Shown here piece by piece: positions 56,153-64,000 of a stretch of 64,000 nt of DNA. Both the position numbers and the translations under genes were made by a program. The stretch lies in NCBI GenBank assembly GCA_019359235.1, contig JAHHHT010000022.1, forward strand, positions 1 through 64,000, in the 5' to 3' direction. Source of the stretch: Oscillatoria princeps RMCB-10. GTDB taxonomy: Bacteria > Cyanobacteriota > Cyanobacteriia > Cyanobacteriales > Oscillatoriaceae. The notes below the pieces were generated by a model. It made no database searches. It saw only the letters and a list, made by a program, of their open reading frames with translations, and was not told the DNA's origin. Each line of letters begins with the position of its first letter. The stretch's first letter is position 1.

Positions 56153-56827
56153 ATGAGTCAGCTCAGCCTAGAGAAAATTTCCGCCCAGTTAGAAAGCGCG
56201 AATTCCCGCGATCGCATGGTAGCGCTCGCCTCACTGCGGGAAGTCCCCGCGACAGATGCGGTGCCTTTAATCAAGAAAGTTTTGGAAGACAAGAACCTGC
56301 AAGTGAGGTCGATGGCAGTATTCGCGCTCGGCATCAAGCAGACAGAGGAGTGCTATCCGATACTGGTGCGGTTGCTAGAAACCGATCCGGATTACGGGAT
56401 TCGGGCTGACGCCGCCGGCGCTTTGGGATATTTAGAAGACCTGCGAGCATTTGAGCCGCTGGTGCGGGCGTTTTACGAGGATACCGACTGGCTGGTGCGC
56501 TTCAGCGCGGCGGTGGCGCTGGGGAATCTGAAAGACCTCCGGGCTCACGAGGTGCTGATTGAGGCGCTAGACAGTGAGGAAGTGGTGGTGCAGCAAGCGG
56601 CGATCGCGGCGCTCGGAGAAATCAAATCTGTCGAAGCTGTCGAGCACATACTGCGTTTCGCCCAGTCAGATGACTGGCTGGTGCGCCAGCGGTTGGCGGA
56701 GGCGCTGGGGAATTTGCCCTGCGCCAAGAGTGTGTCGGCGCTGAAGTATATGGCGAAAGACAGCCACCCCCAGGTTGCTGAGGCGGCGAATATTTCCCTG
56801 CAGCGGTTGGCGGAAGCCGGTTTTTAG
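56153..56827 (+). CDS. HEAT-repeat protein (CpcE/NblB-like)
   Basis: 224 residues made entirely of about six HEAT-type units (NSRDRMVALASLREVPATDAVPLIKKVL, YGIRADAAGALGYLEDLRAFEPLVRAF, WLVRFSAAVALGNLKDLRAHEVLIEAL). The sequence style is that of the PBS-lyase HEAT proteins of cyanobacteria, a group with CpcE, NblB and others. A role in phycobilisome attachment or breakdown is supported only by family likeness and by the CpcS-type lyase gene that follows. A terminator sits between them, so they are not clearly one operon. Confidence 0.85.
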   Translation: MSQLSLEKISAQLESANSRDRMVALASLREVPATDAVPLIKKVLEDKNLQVRSMAVFALGIKQTEECYPILVRLLETDPDYGIRADAAGALGYLEDLRAFEPLVRAFYEDTDWLVRFSAAVALGNLKDLRAHEVLIEALDSEEVVVQQAAIAALGEIKSVEAVEHILRFAQSDDWLVRQRLAEALGNLPCAKSVSALKYMAKDSHPQVAEAANISLQRLAEAGF

Positions 56828-56851
56828 GGGGGAGTGCTGCGGAAAGCAGTC

Positions 56852-56870
56852 AGGACTTCAGTCCTTTTTT
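56852..56870 (+). terminator. Terminator after the HEAT gene
   Basis: AGGAC-TTCA-GTCCT followed by six Ts. The stem is short but GC-containing, and the T-run is good. A second, similar AAGGATTAAAGTCCTT palindrome follows 15 bp on. Confidence 0.6.
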
Positions 56871-57052
56871 GTTCGCGCCATAAAGGATTAAAGTCCTTAC
56901 TGCCCACCTGAGAAAGCATTACCCTCTATCCCGATAGGTCAAGCGTGCTCCTCTGCGAAAGCACCCACCGGCACCCCCCACTGGGCCAGCCGGCAGGCGT
57001 CCCCTTTCGCGTAAGATACTTTAAAGAAACACTGACGCCGAACCGCCCATAC

Positions 57053-57610
57053 ATGGACATCATCGAGTTCTTCCAGCAGAGTGCTGGTAAATGGTTTTCC
57101 CAGCGCACCAGCCACTACATGGCACCCCCCCAACTAGAAACCGGCACCACGGATCTCTGGATTGACATCCTCTCCCCCAGCGATCCCGAGGTCATCAAAC
57201 TCTGCCGGCAGTACCGGATTGAACCATCTCTAGCACTATCAGGCGCTCGTGTCAAGTGGAACGGCACAGTGGGAGCCAGTCAGCGCAAACAAGCCGGTTC
57301 CACCGTTCTAGTCCCCATTGCCAGCCCCGACAGCCCCAACACCGGCAAGCTGCTACAGCAAACCCTCAACCTGAACGCCCCGGTTGCCGGTCGCTATATC
57401 ATGGGCAGTGACGGGTGCCTGACACTGATTACAGAAGCGCCAGACCTGTATTCCGAAGAGCGCCTGTGGTTCGAGAGCCCCAACTTCCGGCTGCGCACCA
57501 GCACCGTCAAGCGTCCCGATGGCGTCAGCGTCGCCTCTTTTTGCTCCGAGATTCGCATGGGCGGCGCACAGCCTGCCGCCAAAACCGCAGCTAGCGCCCA
57601 GCCGGCGTAG
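57053..57610 (+). CDS. cpcS: CpcS/CpeS-type phycobiliprotein lyase
   Basis: 185 residues. It begins MDIIEFFQQSAGKWFSQRTSHY, a strong family signature, followed by DPEVIKLCRQYRI, KWNGTVG, GSTVLVPI, APVAGRYIMGSDGCLTLITE, SEERLWFESPNFRLRTS and VASFCSEIRMGG. The protein is a lipocalin-like fold that attaches phycocyanobilin to the Cys-84-type site of phycobiliproteins. Start 57053 fits the family. It follows the HEAT gene at 225 bp and ends 22 bp from the convergent hypothetical. A short Ala-rich tail (QPAAKTAASAQPA) extends past the family core. The exact class (CpcS or CpeS) is not certain. Confidence 0.92.
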   Translation: MDIIEFFQQSAGKWFSQRTSHYMAPPQLETGTTDLWIDILSPSDPEVIKLCRQYRIEPSLALSGARVKWNGTVGASQRKQAGSTVLVPIASPDSPNTGKLLQQTLNLNAPVAGRYIMGSDGCLTLITEAPDLYSEERLWFESPNFRLRTSTVKRPDGVSVASFCSEIRMGGAQPAAKTAASAQPA

Positions 57611-57632
57611 GGAGCGGGGGAGCGGCCCAATA

Positions 57633-58622
57633 TCACTCCTCCACCGGCACCGCTGTCTCAACATCCAATTCTGTGACAGCGATTGTGCCGGCTCTGTCAG
57701 CGGCAGAATCCTCAGGCGGCTGGGCGACCGCCTTCAGCTTGGCGTGGAACTCGGAAGATTCCACAGCCGGCGTAAACCGGACAATGGGATTTCTGATCGC
57801 CTCCCAGCGCGACCAATCCGCCTGGTACTGAACCTTAGGCACTTTCTTGGGTTTCCACTGCGAGAGGACTTCGTTTGTTTTTGCCGCCGGCACCGTTTCG
57901 AGCAAAGGCTCGCTCACCTCAGCAGCCAGCCGAACCAAATCTGCCAAAGTCTTCCCCATTATCCTGGGGATCGGCGCAGTCGGGCTGGAAAACTCTGGAT
58001 CGGGCGGTTCCGGCGGCGGGGGGGGCGGTTCTGCCGGTGCGGCGGTGCCGGTGCGTTCCACCGGCAGAGAATCCGCAGCGGCGGCACTCTGTACAGATGC
58101 GATCGCCGCTGTCCTCACCTCCTCAAACCAGTCACTGTCTTCGCTTGGCGTCAGGGCGGGCGGTTCCCGGCTGCTGTCGCTCTGTGGTGCCGGCGTCGGC
58201 GAGCCCAACTCCTCCCCTTCCCCAGCAAGGGCTTTCGGCTGTTCGCGGATGGCGTTCGGCGCTTCGCCCTGCCTGGGAGACACAAGCGCTGCGGGGACTG
58301 GGGAGCCGGCAGGCCAGCTAAAGCGCTTAGCGGTGAAGCGGTCGGGAAATTTCCGGCAAACTAATCGCTCAAAATCGCCGTTGAAATGGTATAATGCCTC
58401 GCCGCGCCGCTGCCAGCAGGCTAAAATTTGCGCCACAGAAACCGCCTTGTAACGCCCTTGATAGAGCGCCTCAATCACGGCCAAACGCACCCAGCTAGCC
58501 TGATAGTCCCTGAGCCACTGGTCGATCAATTGCTCAGCAGTGTAGCCACCCAGCTCAAAACTGTAGTGAGTCAGTAGCGCAGCGGCGCTGGCAACCGCAG
58601 TGTCCTTGGCCGTTTCGGTCAT
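57633..58622 (-). CDS. Hypothetical protein, proline-rich C-terminus
   Basis: 329 residues. The N-terminal ~100 residues form a well-ordered domain (LLTHYSFELGGYTAEQLIDQWL, VRLAVIEALYQGRYKAVSVAQILACWQRRG, YHFNGDFERLVC) that looks conserved. The remainder is Pro/Ala/Ser-rich with one further ordered stretch (MGKTLADLVRLAAEVSEPLLETV). It may be a scaffold with a compact helical head. I do not recognise a family. It is convergent with the lyase gene. Confidence 0.72.
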   Translation of the reverse strand: MTETAKDTAVASAAALLTHYSFELGGYTAEQLIDQWLRDYQASWVRLAVIEALYQGRYKAVSVAQILACWQRRGEALYHFNGDFERLVCRKFPDRFTAKRFSWPAGSPVPAALVSPRQGEAPNAIREQPKALAGEGEELGSPTPAPQSDSSREPPALTPSEDSDWFEEVRTAAIASVQSAAAADSLPVERTGTAAPAEPPPPPPEPPDPEFSSPTAPIPRIMGKTLADLVRLAAEVSEPLLETVPAAKTNEVLSQWKPKKVPKVQYQADWSRWEAIRNPIVRFTPAVESSEFHAKLKAVAQPPEDSAADRAGTIAVTELDVETAVPVEE

Positions 58623-58689
58623 CGCTGTAGCGGTTTGAGATTTGAGAAAAGAGATTCCAGATTTTAGATTTTAGGCAGCAAAATCCTCA

Positions 58690-58798
58690 GGAGCATCCCG
58701 GCTGTGCGAAGAAGCCCAAATGAATGCGACAATGATTTCAGCAGGGGGTAGCAGGAGAAGATTTTTGGCCAGCTGAATCCCGGAAACGGGATTGAAAC
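58690..58798 (+). repeat. Solo CRISPR-repeat-like element B
   Basis: Second copy of the element at 45714-45822, more than 80 per cent alike by eye over 109 bp. The last 37 bp (58762-58798) hold a perfect AATCCCG-GAAA-CGGGATT palindrome and end GATTGAAAC. The flank before it (GAATGCGACAATGATTTCAG, GCAGGGGGTAG) is shared with A. It lies in the 207-bp gap between the two minus-strand genes. Confidence 0.65.
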
Positions 58799-58829
58799 AA
58801 ATCCTCCATCCAAAATAAACTCTCCTGCC

Positions 58830-61370
58830 TCAATCATAATCGCGACGGACGCCTCCCTCTACCGGGCGCACCTCACTGTCCCCATAAAACGGTCTAGCCC
58901 CGCCCGTCCAGTTAAAGTCGCTAATCCGCAGCGTCAGCGAGCCAATTTCCTTAACGGGGTTGTAGCGCAGGACGATGCCGTAGGTGCGCCGGCTGTACTC
59001 CACAAGATAGTCCGTATCAATCCCCTCGCCCGTATCCAGATTGATCGAGGTTTGAAAGCCAACCCGAAACGGGCCGTAAAGTTGCTGGCTGATCCCAGCG
59101 CCGAGAACCTTGGTATCGACGATGCGGTCGAACAAAAAGGGAGACGCACCGTCCTGCAACACCTGGCTGTAAACCAGATTGAACGCGGTGTAGTCCAGCC
59201 AAGGCCGCGAGAAATGGCCAAATTGCCCGAGGAGCCCAACCGAGCCAATCAGGGCGGATTGGCTGTCCCCGCTGGTGTAGGCGCTGGTGACGCCAACCAG
59301 TCCCAGCACGACCTGCAAGTAGGGCACCACCGGCACCGGCGTGTATTTCAACCCTTCGCTGGCGCTGGGAGGCAGTGCAGTCCCTTTCCACAGCCGAATC
59401 CCCCGGGTGAGAGTGGCGCTGGCTTGAAAGCGGCTCAAATCGACGCGATTGTCTTCCCGCACCGGCTCGAGCAAATCCAGCCGGTCGGTGTCGGCGTTGA
59501 TATACTGAGCCCCCAGCTGGTAGTTGAGATTGATGCCGCTATTGCCCAAAGCAATCCTCGGCGAAGTCAGGACAGCCCCCACCGCACTCTGAACCGTTTG
59601 ATACCCCAGCGAGCCATTAAACAAGCGATCGCGGTAAGAATATTCCCCTGTCAAACTGTGAGTCCCCACCTGCTGGCGCAGCCGCAGGCTCGCCCGCCAA
59701 TCCGTGTCGATACTCCCCAAGTCAAAAGTCCTGAACACCGCAGATCCCTGAACGGTAGTGCGCGGTCCGAAACTGGCATTCAGCCGCCCTTTCATCCCGA
59801 ACAGCGACTCCGGACTGCCGCCTCCGTCTTCAAAGGCTCTCTGAATATAAAACTGCGGTGTCAGCTTCAGGCGAAACTGCGGCTGGGAAATCGGGTAGAA
59901 GCTGCGCTCAGCGTACACCCCGCCCCGTTCCGGGCGGTCGTAACCGAAACTGACCACAGCCGGGTCGCGCTCGCGGCGGTCGATCACCGTCCGGTCTTTC
60001 AAAATCGGCACCGACAGACCTCCATCGAACACCGCGCGGGGGCGAGTGGCCACAATTTCATCTTGATAGGGCGACAGGCGAGTCCAGCGAGCTTTGTCCG
60101 CCCGCATCTCTAGCTCTGGCGGTGAAAAGGGGTCATTGGTAAACCGAATGTTGGTGGCGACCCCTCCTTCTGGGGTGAAGTCCACCCGGTCGGCTTGATA
60201 GCGCAGACGCCTGACCGCACCGGCTTGCTGGAAACCGCCATTGCGCCCCGCTCCCAGACCGACGGTGACGCCGCCCGGATTCGTAATGTTTTCCTGCGGC
60301 TGGCTGGCAAGGATGCGATCGCTTAAGGGGCGCTCTTGCGTTGCTAGCGCAGTCACATCGAGCGGTAAATTTGGGGAGAAATCCTGTCCCGATGTGGCGG
60401 TGTAAAGCTCGCCGCTGGCTTGCCGCACGGTGCCGGTTTCCTGGAAAAAGTTGTACTCAAATCGCTGCCCCCGCAGCGCCTGCTCCCCGCGCCGCAAGGC
60501 CACATTCCCTTCGGCGACTGCCGTGCGAGTCAGCAAATTAATTTGCAATCTGTCGGCATCGAGCACCGACTGCCGGAACCGCATCACCACATTGCCCTCT
60601 GCAGTGATAATTTGCTGCCGCTCGTCGTACTCCTGCCGGTCGGCAGTTAATTCTACCACATCCTCTGGCACCATTGGCGGCAGCCGCACCGGCACCCCTG
60701 TCCCGGGTGGGGGCTGCTGTGGCGGCGCGTCTGTTTCCCTTTGCCTTTCCCCGGATCGCTCACCCCCCTGTTTCCCCCCAGCGCGGGGGGGAGATACGGG
60801 CGCGTCTTTTTTTTCTGGGGGGGGAGCGGAGAAACTTTTGCTGAAAACTTGGCTTTCGGTCGTCGCCTGTGGGGGATTCTGCGTCTGGCTGGCGAGGTGC
60901 CCCAGTAAATCTAACCCACTTGGCTCCCTGTTGCTGACAGGCGGGACGCCCGGACTGCGCCCGCTGCTATTTTCCGCCTCACCGGCGACCGTAAATAGCG
61001 ACTGCAGCGATAGGGGCGCAAGCTCCCCGGCGGCTCTTGTGGCTGGCGCGGGAAATAGGTCGGGACTTCTGCCGGCGCTTGGGTTGCTTTCCGGAGTTGA
61101 AGAGGGCGAGAACAGCTGCAATCCAACATCTGCCGGTGGCTGCAGCAGAGACGCTCGCGAGTTTCTCTGCAGTGCCGGCAGGGAACTCGATTGCAAGCCT
61201 TCCGGCTCTAGCGAGTCAGGCCGGCCCGGCGTGGGAGGAGTCGCCGGTGCGGGAGTTTCTGTCGCTGCTAGCAGAAGGTTAGCGTGCAAGACTCCGGGGT
61301 GGGGCACTTGCGAGGGCGCTAAGAAATCTACTAGCGGTGACGGTTCAGGCGGCGGAACCGGATACAGCAT
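58830..61370 (-). CDS. LptD-like outer-membrane protein (DUF3769)
   Basis: 846 residues. The first ~235 are Pro/Ser-rich with no clear signal peptide at this start. Residues about 240-330 match the OstA/LptA type beta-jellyroll (VVELTADRQEYDERQQIITAEGNVVMRFR, LDADRLQINLLTRTAVAEGNVALRRG). The C-terminal ~450 residues are beta-strand-rich (FRLKLTPQFYIQRAF, WRASLRLRQQVGTHSLTGEYSYRDRL, GIVLRYNPVKEIGSLTLRISDFNWTG) and end as an outer-membrane barrel. This architecture fits the cyanobacterial LptD relatives named DUF3769, which insert lipopolysaccharide into the outer membrane. It lies 119 bp downstream of psbI. Confidence 0.88.
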   Translation of the reverse strand: MLYPVPPPEPSPLVDFLAPSQVPHPGVLHANLLLAATETPAPATPPTPGRPDSLEPEGLQSSSLPALQRNSRASLLQPPADVGLQLFSPSSTPESNPSAGRSPDLFPAPATRAAGELAPLSLQSLFTVAGEAENSSGRSPGVPPVSNREPSGLDLLGHLASQTQNPPQATTESQVFSKSFSAPPPEKKDAPVSPPRAGGKQGGERSGERQRETDAPPQQPPPGTGVPVRLPPMVPEDVVELTADRQEYDERQQIITAEGNVVMRFRQSVLDADRLQINLLTRTAVAEGNVALRRGEQALRGQRFEYNFFQETGTVRQASGELYTATSGQDFSPNLPLDVTALATQERPLSDRILASQPQENITNPGGVTVGLGAGRNGGFQQAGAVRRLRYQADRVDFTPEGGVATNIRFTNDPFSPPELEMRADKARWTRLSPYQDEIVATRPRAVFDGGLSVPILKDRTVIDRRERDPAVVSFGYDRPERGGVYAERSFYPISQPQFRLKLTPQFYIQRAFEDGGGSPESLFGMKGRLNASFGPRTTVQGSAVFRTFDLGSIDTDWRASLRLRQQVGTHSLTGEYSYRDRLFNGSLGYQTVQSAVGAVLTSPRIALGNSGINLNYQLGAQYINADTDRLDLLEPVREDNRVDLSRFQASATLTRGIRLWKGTALPPSASEGLKYTPVPVVPYLQVVLGLVGVTSAYTSGDSQSALIGSVGLLGQFGHFSRPWLDYTAFNLVYSQVLQDGASPFLFDRIVDTKVLGAGISQQLYGPFRVGFQTSINLDTGEGIDTDYLVEYSRRTYGIVLRYNPVKEIGSLTLRISDFNWTGGARPFYGDSEVRPVEGGVRRDYD

Positions 61371-61489
61371 AGATCAGCTTTTAGGGGTCAATTTCCTATG
61401 GTCGCACCAACCCGCGCTCACAGGCACCCGCCGCCGGCAGCCGAACCGCAGCAGCACTCCTCCCGCCTCAGGCGCAAGTATTGAGCCGG

Positions 61490-61609
61490 TTATTCCGACA
61501 AATCCCGACGCCCGGGGTTGCGGGACGGGTCGTTGGACAAAAAGCCAAACACGAATAAACCAACGAAAAAGCTAACTACGATGTAAACAATGACTTTCAG
61601 GGTCAACAT
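61490..61609 (-). CDS. psbI: Photosystem II reaction-center protein I
   Basis: 39 codons. The product begins [19 protein letters not shown] and ends [17 protein letters not shown], the exact layout of PsbI: one membrane helix followed by the conserved NDP-x-RNPGR stretch facing the cytosol. PsbI is a small subunit of photosystem II beside PsbA and CP43. The ribosome binding site GGAG lies 8 bases before the ATG, and a -35/-10 pair (TTGCGG, TATAAA) sits 55-90 bp upstream. It is transcribed toward the LptD-like gene. Confidence 0.95.
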   Translation of the reverse strand: MLTLKVIVYIVVSFFVGLFVFGFLSNDPSRNPGRRDLSE

Positions 61610-61671
61610 ACGGGCATCTCCGACAGATTTAGAACAGCTGAGGGTATTTGCGATTGAGCTGAGACAGCTTC

Positions 61672-61699
61672 TTTATACTATCTAAATATTTGACCGCAA
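61672..61699 (-). promoter_or_regulatory. Candidate psbI promoter
   Basis: On the minus strand TTGCGG (61699-61694) and TATAAA (61677-61672) are 16 bp apart, giving a leader of ~55 nt to the psbI start. The stretch 61700-61886 has only TTAGGGG-type heptamers and no gene. Confidence 0.45.
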
Positions 61700-61886
61700 A
61701 AGTCGAGCCCTTTGAGGAAAACTTTTTTTTAGGGGATAGGGGTGAGGGGACAGGAATGGCAGCGGTTTTCATATCGCTGTGGCGCACACCCTCGCAGGAC
61801 AGGCGTCTCGGCTGTCCTTTGGGGCAGGCGTACCGCCTGCAGGGCAGGTTGTGGCCACCTGACACCCAAACCCCATCCCCTAACAC

Positions 61887-63503
61887 CTAACCCCTGACCC
61901 CGATCAGCAGCCGCACCCACTGCCAAATCTTGACAGCCGTCTGTTCCAGCCACAGCAGGGCCCGATCCAGCCACTCCAGCAACACCTCTAAGGGATGCTT
62001 GATATACTCCTTCCAGGTGACTTCGGCTTCTATCCAGTCCGGAGTGTGCTTGACACCGGCTGGCTGGCGTGCCGGCAGTTTTTCACTCTGGGCTGGGGCG
62101 TACCGCACCGGCTCGCCGGCATCCTTGGCGGTGGAAGGCAAAAATTTCTGCACCGATTGCCGGTAGCGCCCGACTGGGTGGCCTGCGGCTCGCCCCGCCG
62201 GCACGCCTTCCGGCGAGTGCGGCACAGCTGTTGCCGGTGCTTGCTGTCCGAAAATATCGCTGCCGGTGAGCCACAAGTCCGCTTCGGCGTCGGAAGCTTG
62301 ACTCAGCTGAGACGCCGGCGCGTCCGCCGCTCGCCCGCTCAATTGCTCGCCCCGCTCTCCAAAAAAGTAATTGATGGCTGAGCGAATCAGCGCTTGCATG
62401 CTGTTCCCCTCCGCCGTCTCTCGGAGTTCCGGCGGTTTTGAATGTGCCGGTGAGTCGGTCACCAGAGCGATGAAAGGCTTTTGCGCTCGCTGCAGCAGTT
62501 CGGAACTCCCCTCCGCTACCGCAGTGGTTATGGCGGACATGGCGGGCAGGCTCAGCGCTGCCATCACCGTTACCGTGCGCTCTAAGACTGCTAGCGCCCC
62601 TGCCGGGATCAGATTCTGGATTTTGATGGGCGGCTCCCACTTCTTGACAAGTCGCGGCAGGGGGTGTATAATGTCACCCCCCATATACGACTTGGGGGAT
62701 TGGCCGCTGGGGAGGGGAGCCGGGATTGGGGGATTTGGGGATTGAGAATTTTCCTGAGCCGCTGTTTGTTGGGGTTCTGGCTGGCTGGGCTGCCAAACGA
62801 GGCTCGATTGCCCCAAGCGGTTGAGCGCAGCTGCTATGGGGTTGGTTTGTATCCAAGCCATGACATTGGCAAACAGGCGCGCCGGCGCGACTGGATTGGC
62901 TTGCGCAGCCGCTGGCGCAGCGGGCGGGGCGGCGAGCCTGCGAATCCGCCAGTAGTCATCCACTTCCCTGCTGATTTGCTGATCCAGGAAAAGCTGTTGC
63001 TGCGGGGTGAGGATGTTTGCAATTTGGTTTTGACCGGCGACCAGTACCAGGGTTTGTGTCGCTAGCAGGGTGGCGAATCCCCGGATGGCAGCACTGTTAG
63101 CGCCCCCAACTTTTGCCGGTTGCGCCAGTGCCGGTGTTGCTTCTGTCGGGCTCGGGCTGTCTTCCGACGGAAACTCCTTGACAAAACTCTCTGGCAGTGA
63201 TAAACTTCGTGCTGCTTCCAGCACTCGCATCAGGGGAGTGTCAGCTGCGAGCTGCTGTGGTGACTGAACCCGAGACTCCGACTGGGGTTGCGGTGACGGC
63301 GACTCACCGGGTAGCAGGTTTTTGCTGGCAAGTCGGGCTGCTTCAAACAGTGCGTAAAACGGATATAGGAATATTTGCGCACTCCAAGTTGTGGCGACTT
63401 TGACGTGCCGCAAGGCGCGGGCGCACTCGTCAGCAAACCGGCGGGTTTGCTGGTTTATCAGGTTAAATACTCTGCTTTGATAGCGACCAGAAGAACCGGA
63501 CAT
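61887..63503 (-). CDS. Large hypothetical protein
   Basis: 538 residues. The N-terminus has a basic-helical segment (YQSRVFNLINQQTRRFADECARALRHVKVATTWS) running into a hydrophobic stretch (IFLYPFYALFEAAR). The middle is helical (NQIANILTPQQQLFLDQQISREVDDYWRI), with Pro/Ser-rich linkers, then one more hydrophobic segment (LAVLERTVTVMAALSLPAMSAITTAV). The C-terminus (DWIEAEVTWKEYIKHPLEVLLEWLDRALLWLEQTAVKIWQW) is strongly amphipathic. I recognise no family; a membrane-associated protein is likely. It is 56 bp from the divergent mannosidase gene. Confidence 0.72.
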   Translation of the reverse strand: MSGSSGRYQSRVFNLINQQTRRFADECARALRHVKVATTWSAQIFLYPFYALFEAARLASKNLLPGESPSPQPQSESRVQSPQQLAADTPLMRVLEAARSLSLPESFVKEFPSEDSPSPTEATPALAQPAKVGGANSAAIRGFATLLATQTLVLVAGQNQIANILTPQQQLFLDQQISREVDDYWRIRRLAAPPAAPAAAQANPVAPARLFANVMAWIQTNPIAAALNRLGQSSLVWQPSQPEPQQTAAQENSQSPNPPIPAPLPSGQSPKSYMGGDIIHPLPRLVKKWEPPIKIQNLIPAGALAVLERTVTVMAALSLPAMSAITTAVAEGSSELLQRAQKPFIALVTDSPAHSKPPELRETAEGNSMQALIRSAINYFFGERGEQLSGRAADAPASQLSQASDAEADLWLTGSDIFGQQAPATAVPHSPEGVPAGRAAGHPVGRYRQSVQKFLPSTAKDAGEPVRYAPAQSEKLPARQPAGVKHTPDWIEAEVTWKEYIKHPLEVLLEWLDRALLWLEQTAVKIWQWVRLLIGVRG

Positions 63504-63559
63504 ATCTTTTAGACGCGACAGGCTGCCATCTCTATTTTCTGCTATAAGGGGCGTAAATT

Positions 63560-64000
63560 GTGAGTGACTCTGAAATTTCTGAATCGATTGACAGGTTGCG
63601 CCGGCTGACTCGGTTTAATGTCCAAGACGGCTGGCGGTATTGCTTGGCAGATTTGCCGGTGGCTGAGGTGTTCGCCACATCTGTGCAGCACTCGCCTGTT
63701 GCCGGGCTTAATGCTAAAGGTTACATCATCTGGCCCGCTGGCCGTCAAGTGCTCTGGCTTTTTCAGCGCCTGACTGTTCCCCACGACTCGCACGGCTATC
63801 CTTTACAAGGATTAACCATGCGGCTGTCGCTGAGTTGGTGGGCTGAAGACGCCCGCGTTTTCGTCAATGGCGAGCTAGTCCTGACGGGAGATTTGTTTGA
63901 TTCCTCATCGAGACTGCTGCTGGCCTGCGAGGCCAGCCCGGGCGAAGAGTTTGCGGTGGCTTTGCGGCTGGTGAGCCCCGGACACGATGCCGGCGCTTTG
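63560..64000 (+). CDS. GH38-type alpha-mannosidase, 5' part (runs off window)
   Basis: 147 codons to the window edge, no stop. The GTG at 63560 starts VSDSEISESIDRLRRLTRFNVQDGWRY. The following GLNAKGYIIWPAGRQVLWLFQRLTVP, MRLSLSWWAEDARVFVNGELV and EFAVALRLVSPGHD are the N-terminal region of glycoside hydrolase family 38 alpha-mannosidases of cyanobacteria. The catalytic Asp region lies outside the window. The protein trims mannose from glycans, probably in glycogen or polysaccharide metabolism, but the substrate cannot be read here. Confidence 0.78.
   Translation, partial: MSDSEISESIDRLRRLTRFNVQDGWRYCLADLPVAEVFATSVQHSPVAGLNAKGYIIWPAGRQVLWLFQRLTVPHDSHGYPLQGLTMRLSLSWWAEDARVFVNGELVLTGDLFDSSSRLLLACEASPGEEFAVALRLVSPGHDAGAL

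Overview
The window looks like the chromosome of a filamentous, Oscillatoria/Microcoleus-type cyanobacterium. Signs of this are psbI, a CpcS-type phycobiliprotein lyase, a CpcE/NblB-like HEAT protein, an LptD-like DUF3769 outer-membrane protein, a CHAT protease, pentapeptide-repeat and NACHT proteins, GATC-amidotransferase gatB, and an unusually dense load of intergenic palindromes and short tandem repeats. The genus is an inference. No rRNA, tRNA or true CRISPR array was found.

Layout. 0-10 kb: a 25-bp tandem repeat at the edge, a 2OG-Fe(II) oxygenase, an Ig-like/beta-propeller membrane protein, an orphan HepT-like protein, a TPR protein with a proline-rich minisatellite, a pentapeptide-repeat protein and a response regulator/histidine kinase hybrid. 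10-17 kb: a NACHT-HEAT gene broken by two compensating frameshifts, an OmpR-type regulator, a MITE-like element and a decayed tnpB (IS605-type) that carries another small repeat. 17-24.5 kb: an ABC-2 exporter (ATPase plus one permease), then nirB-cutA-nirD behind a perfect NtcA-type box, then a CsoR/InrS-like metal sensor. 24.5-27.5 kb: a two-gene minus-strand operon of a beta-barrel-like exported protein and an exported CHAT protease. 28.1-29.9 kb: four tandem ~360-bp structured non-coding units plus a diverged fifth unit in front of alaS. 30-37.4 kb: alaS, a small conserved protein, a VanZ-like protein, gatB with a strong terminator, a duplicated intergenic block and argJ. 38-46.4 kb: a SWIM-type zinc-finger protein, a Ser/Thr kinase whose C-terminal tail is a GGCTTT hexanucleotide array, several hypotheticals, a P-loop kinase-like protein, an ArsB/SLC13-type transporter and a gene cut off by a CRISPR-repeat-like solo element. 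46.4-58.6 kb: a candidate small RNA, hypotheticals, an M48 protease, an ATPase-less M41 protease, a VanY-like peptidase, an AEC permease, a phosphoribosyltransferase, a GPH/MelB-type symporter, a TPMT-family methyltransferase, the HEAT protein and the CpcS-type lyase. 58.6-64 kb: a second copy of the solo CRISPR-repeat-like element, the LptD-like protein, psbI (39 codons), a large hypothetical and the start of a GH38-type alpha-mannosidase that runs off the window.

The most unusual items are the tandem structured array at 28.2-29.6 kb (with a compensatory base-pair change between units), the two solo CRISPR-repeat-like elements with a shared ~70-bp leader-like flank, the paired terminal-inverted-repeat elements flanked by TTAA-starting 7-bp direct repeats, and the NADH-type nitrite reductase with cutA between its two subunit genes. 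All statements come from reading the sequence; no database search was run.
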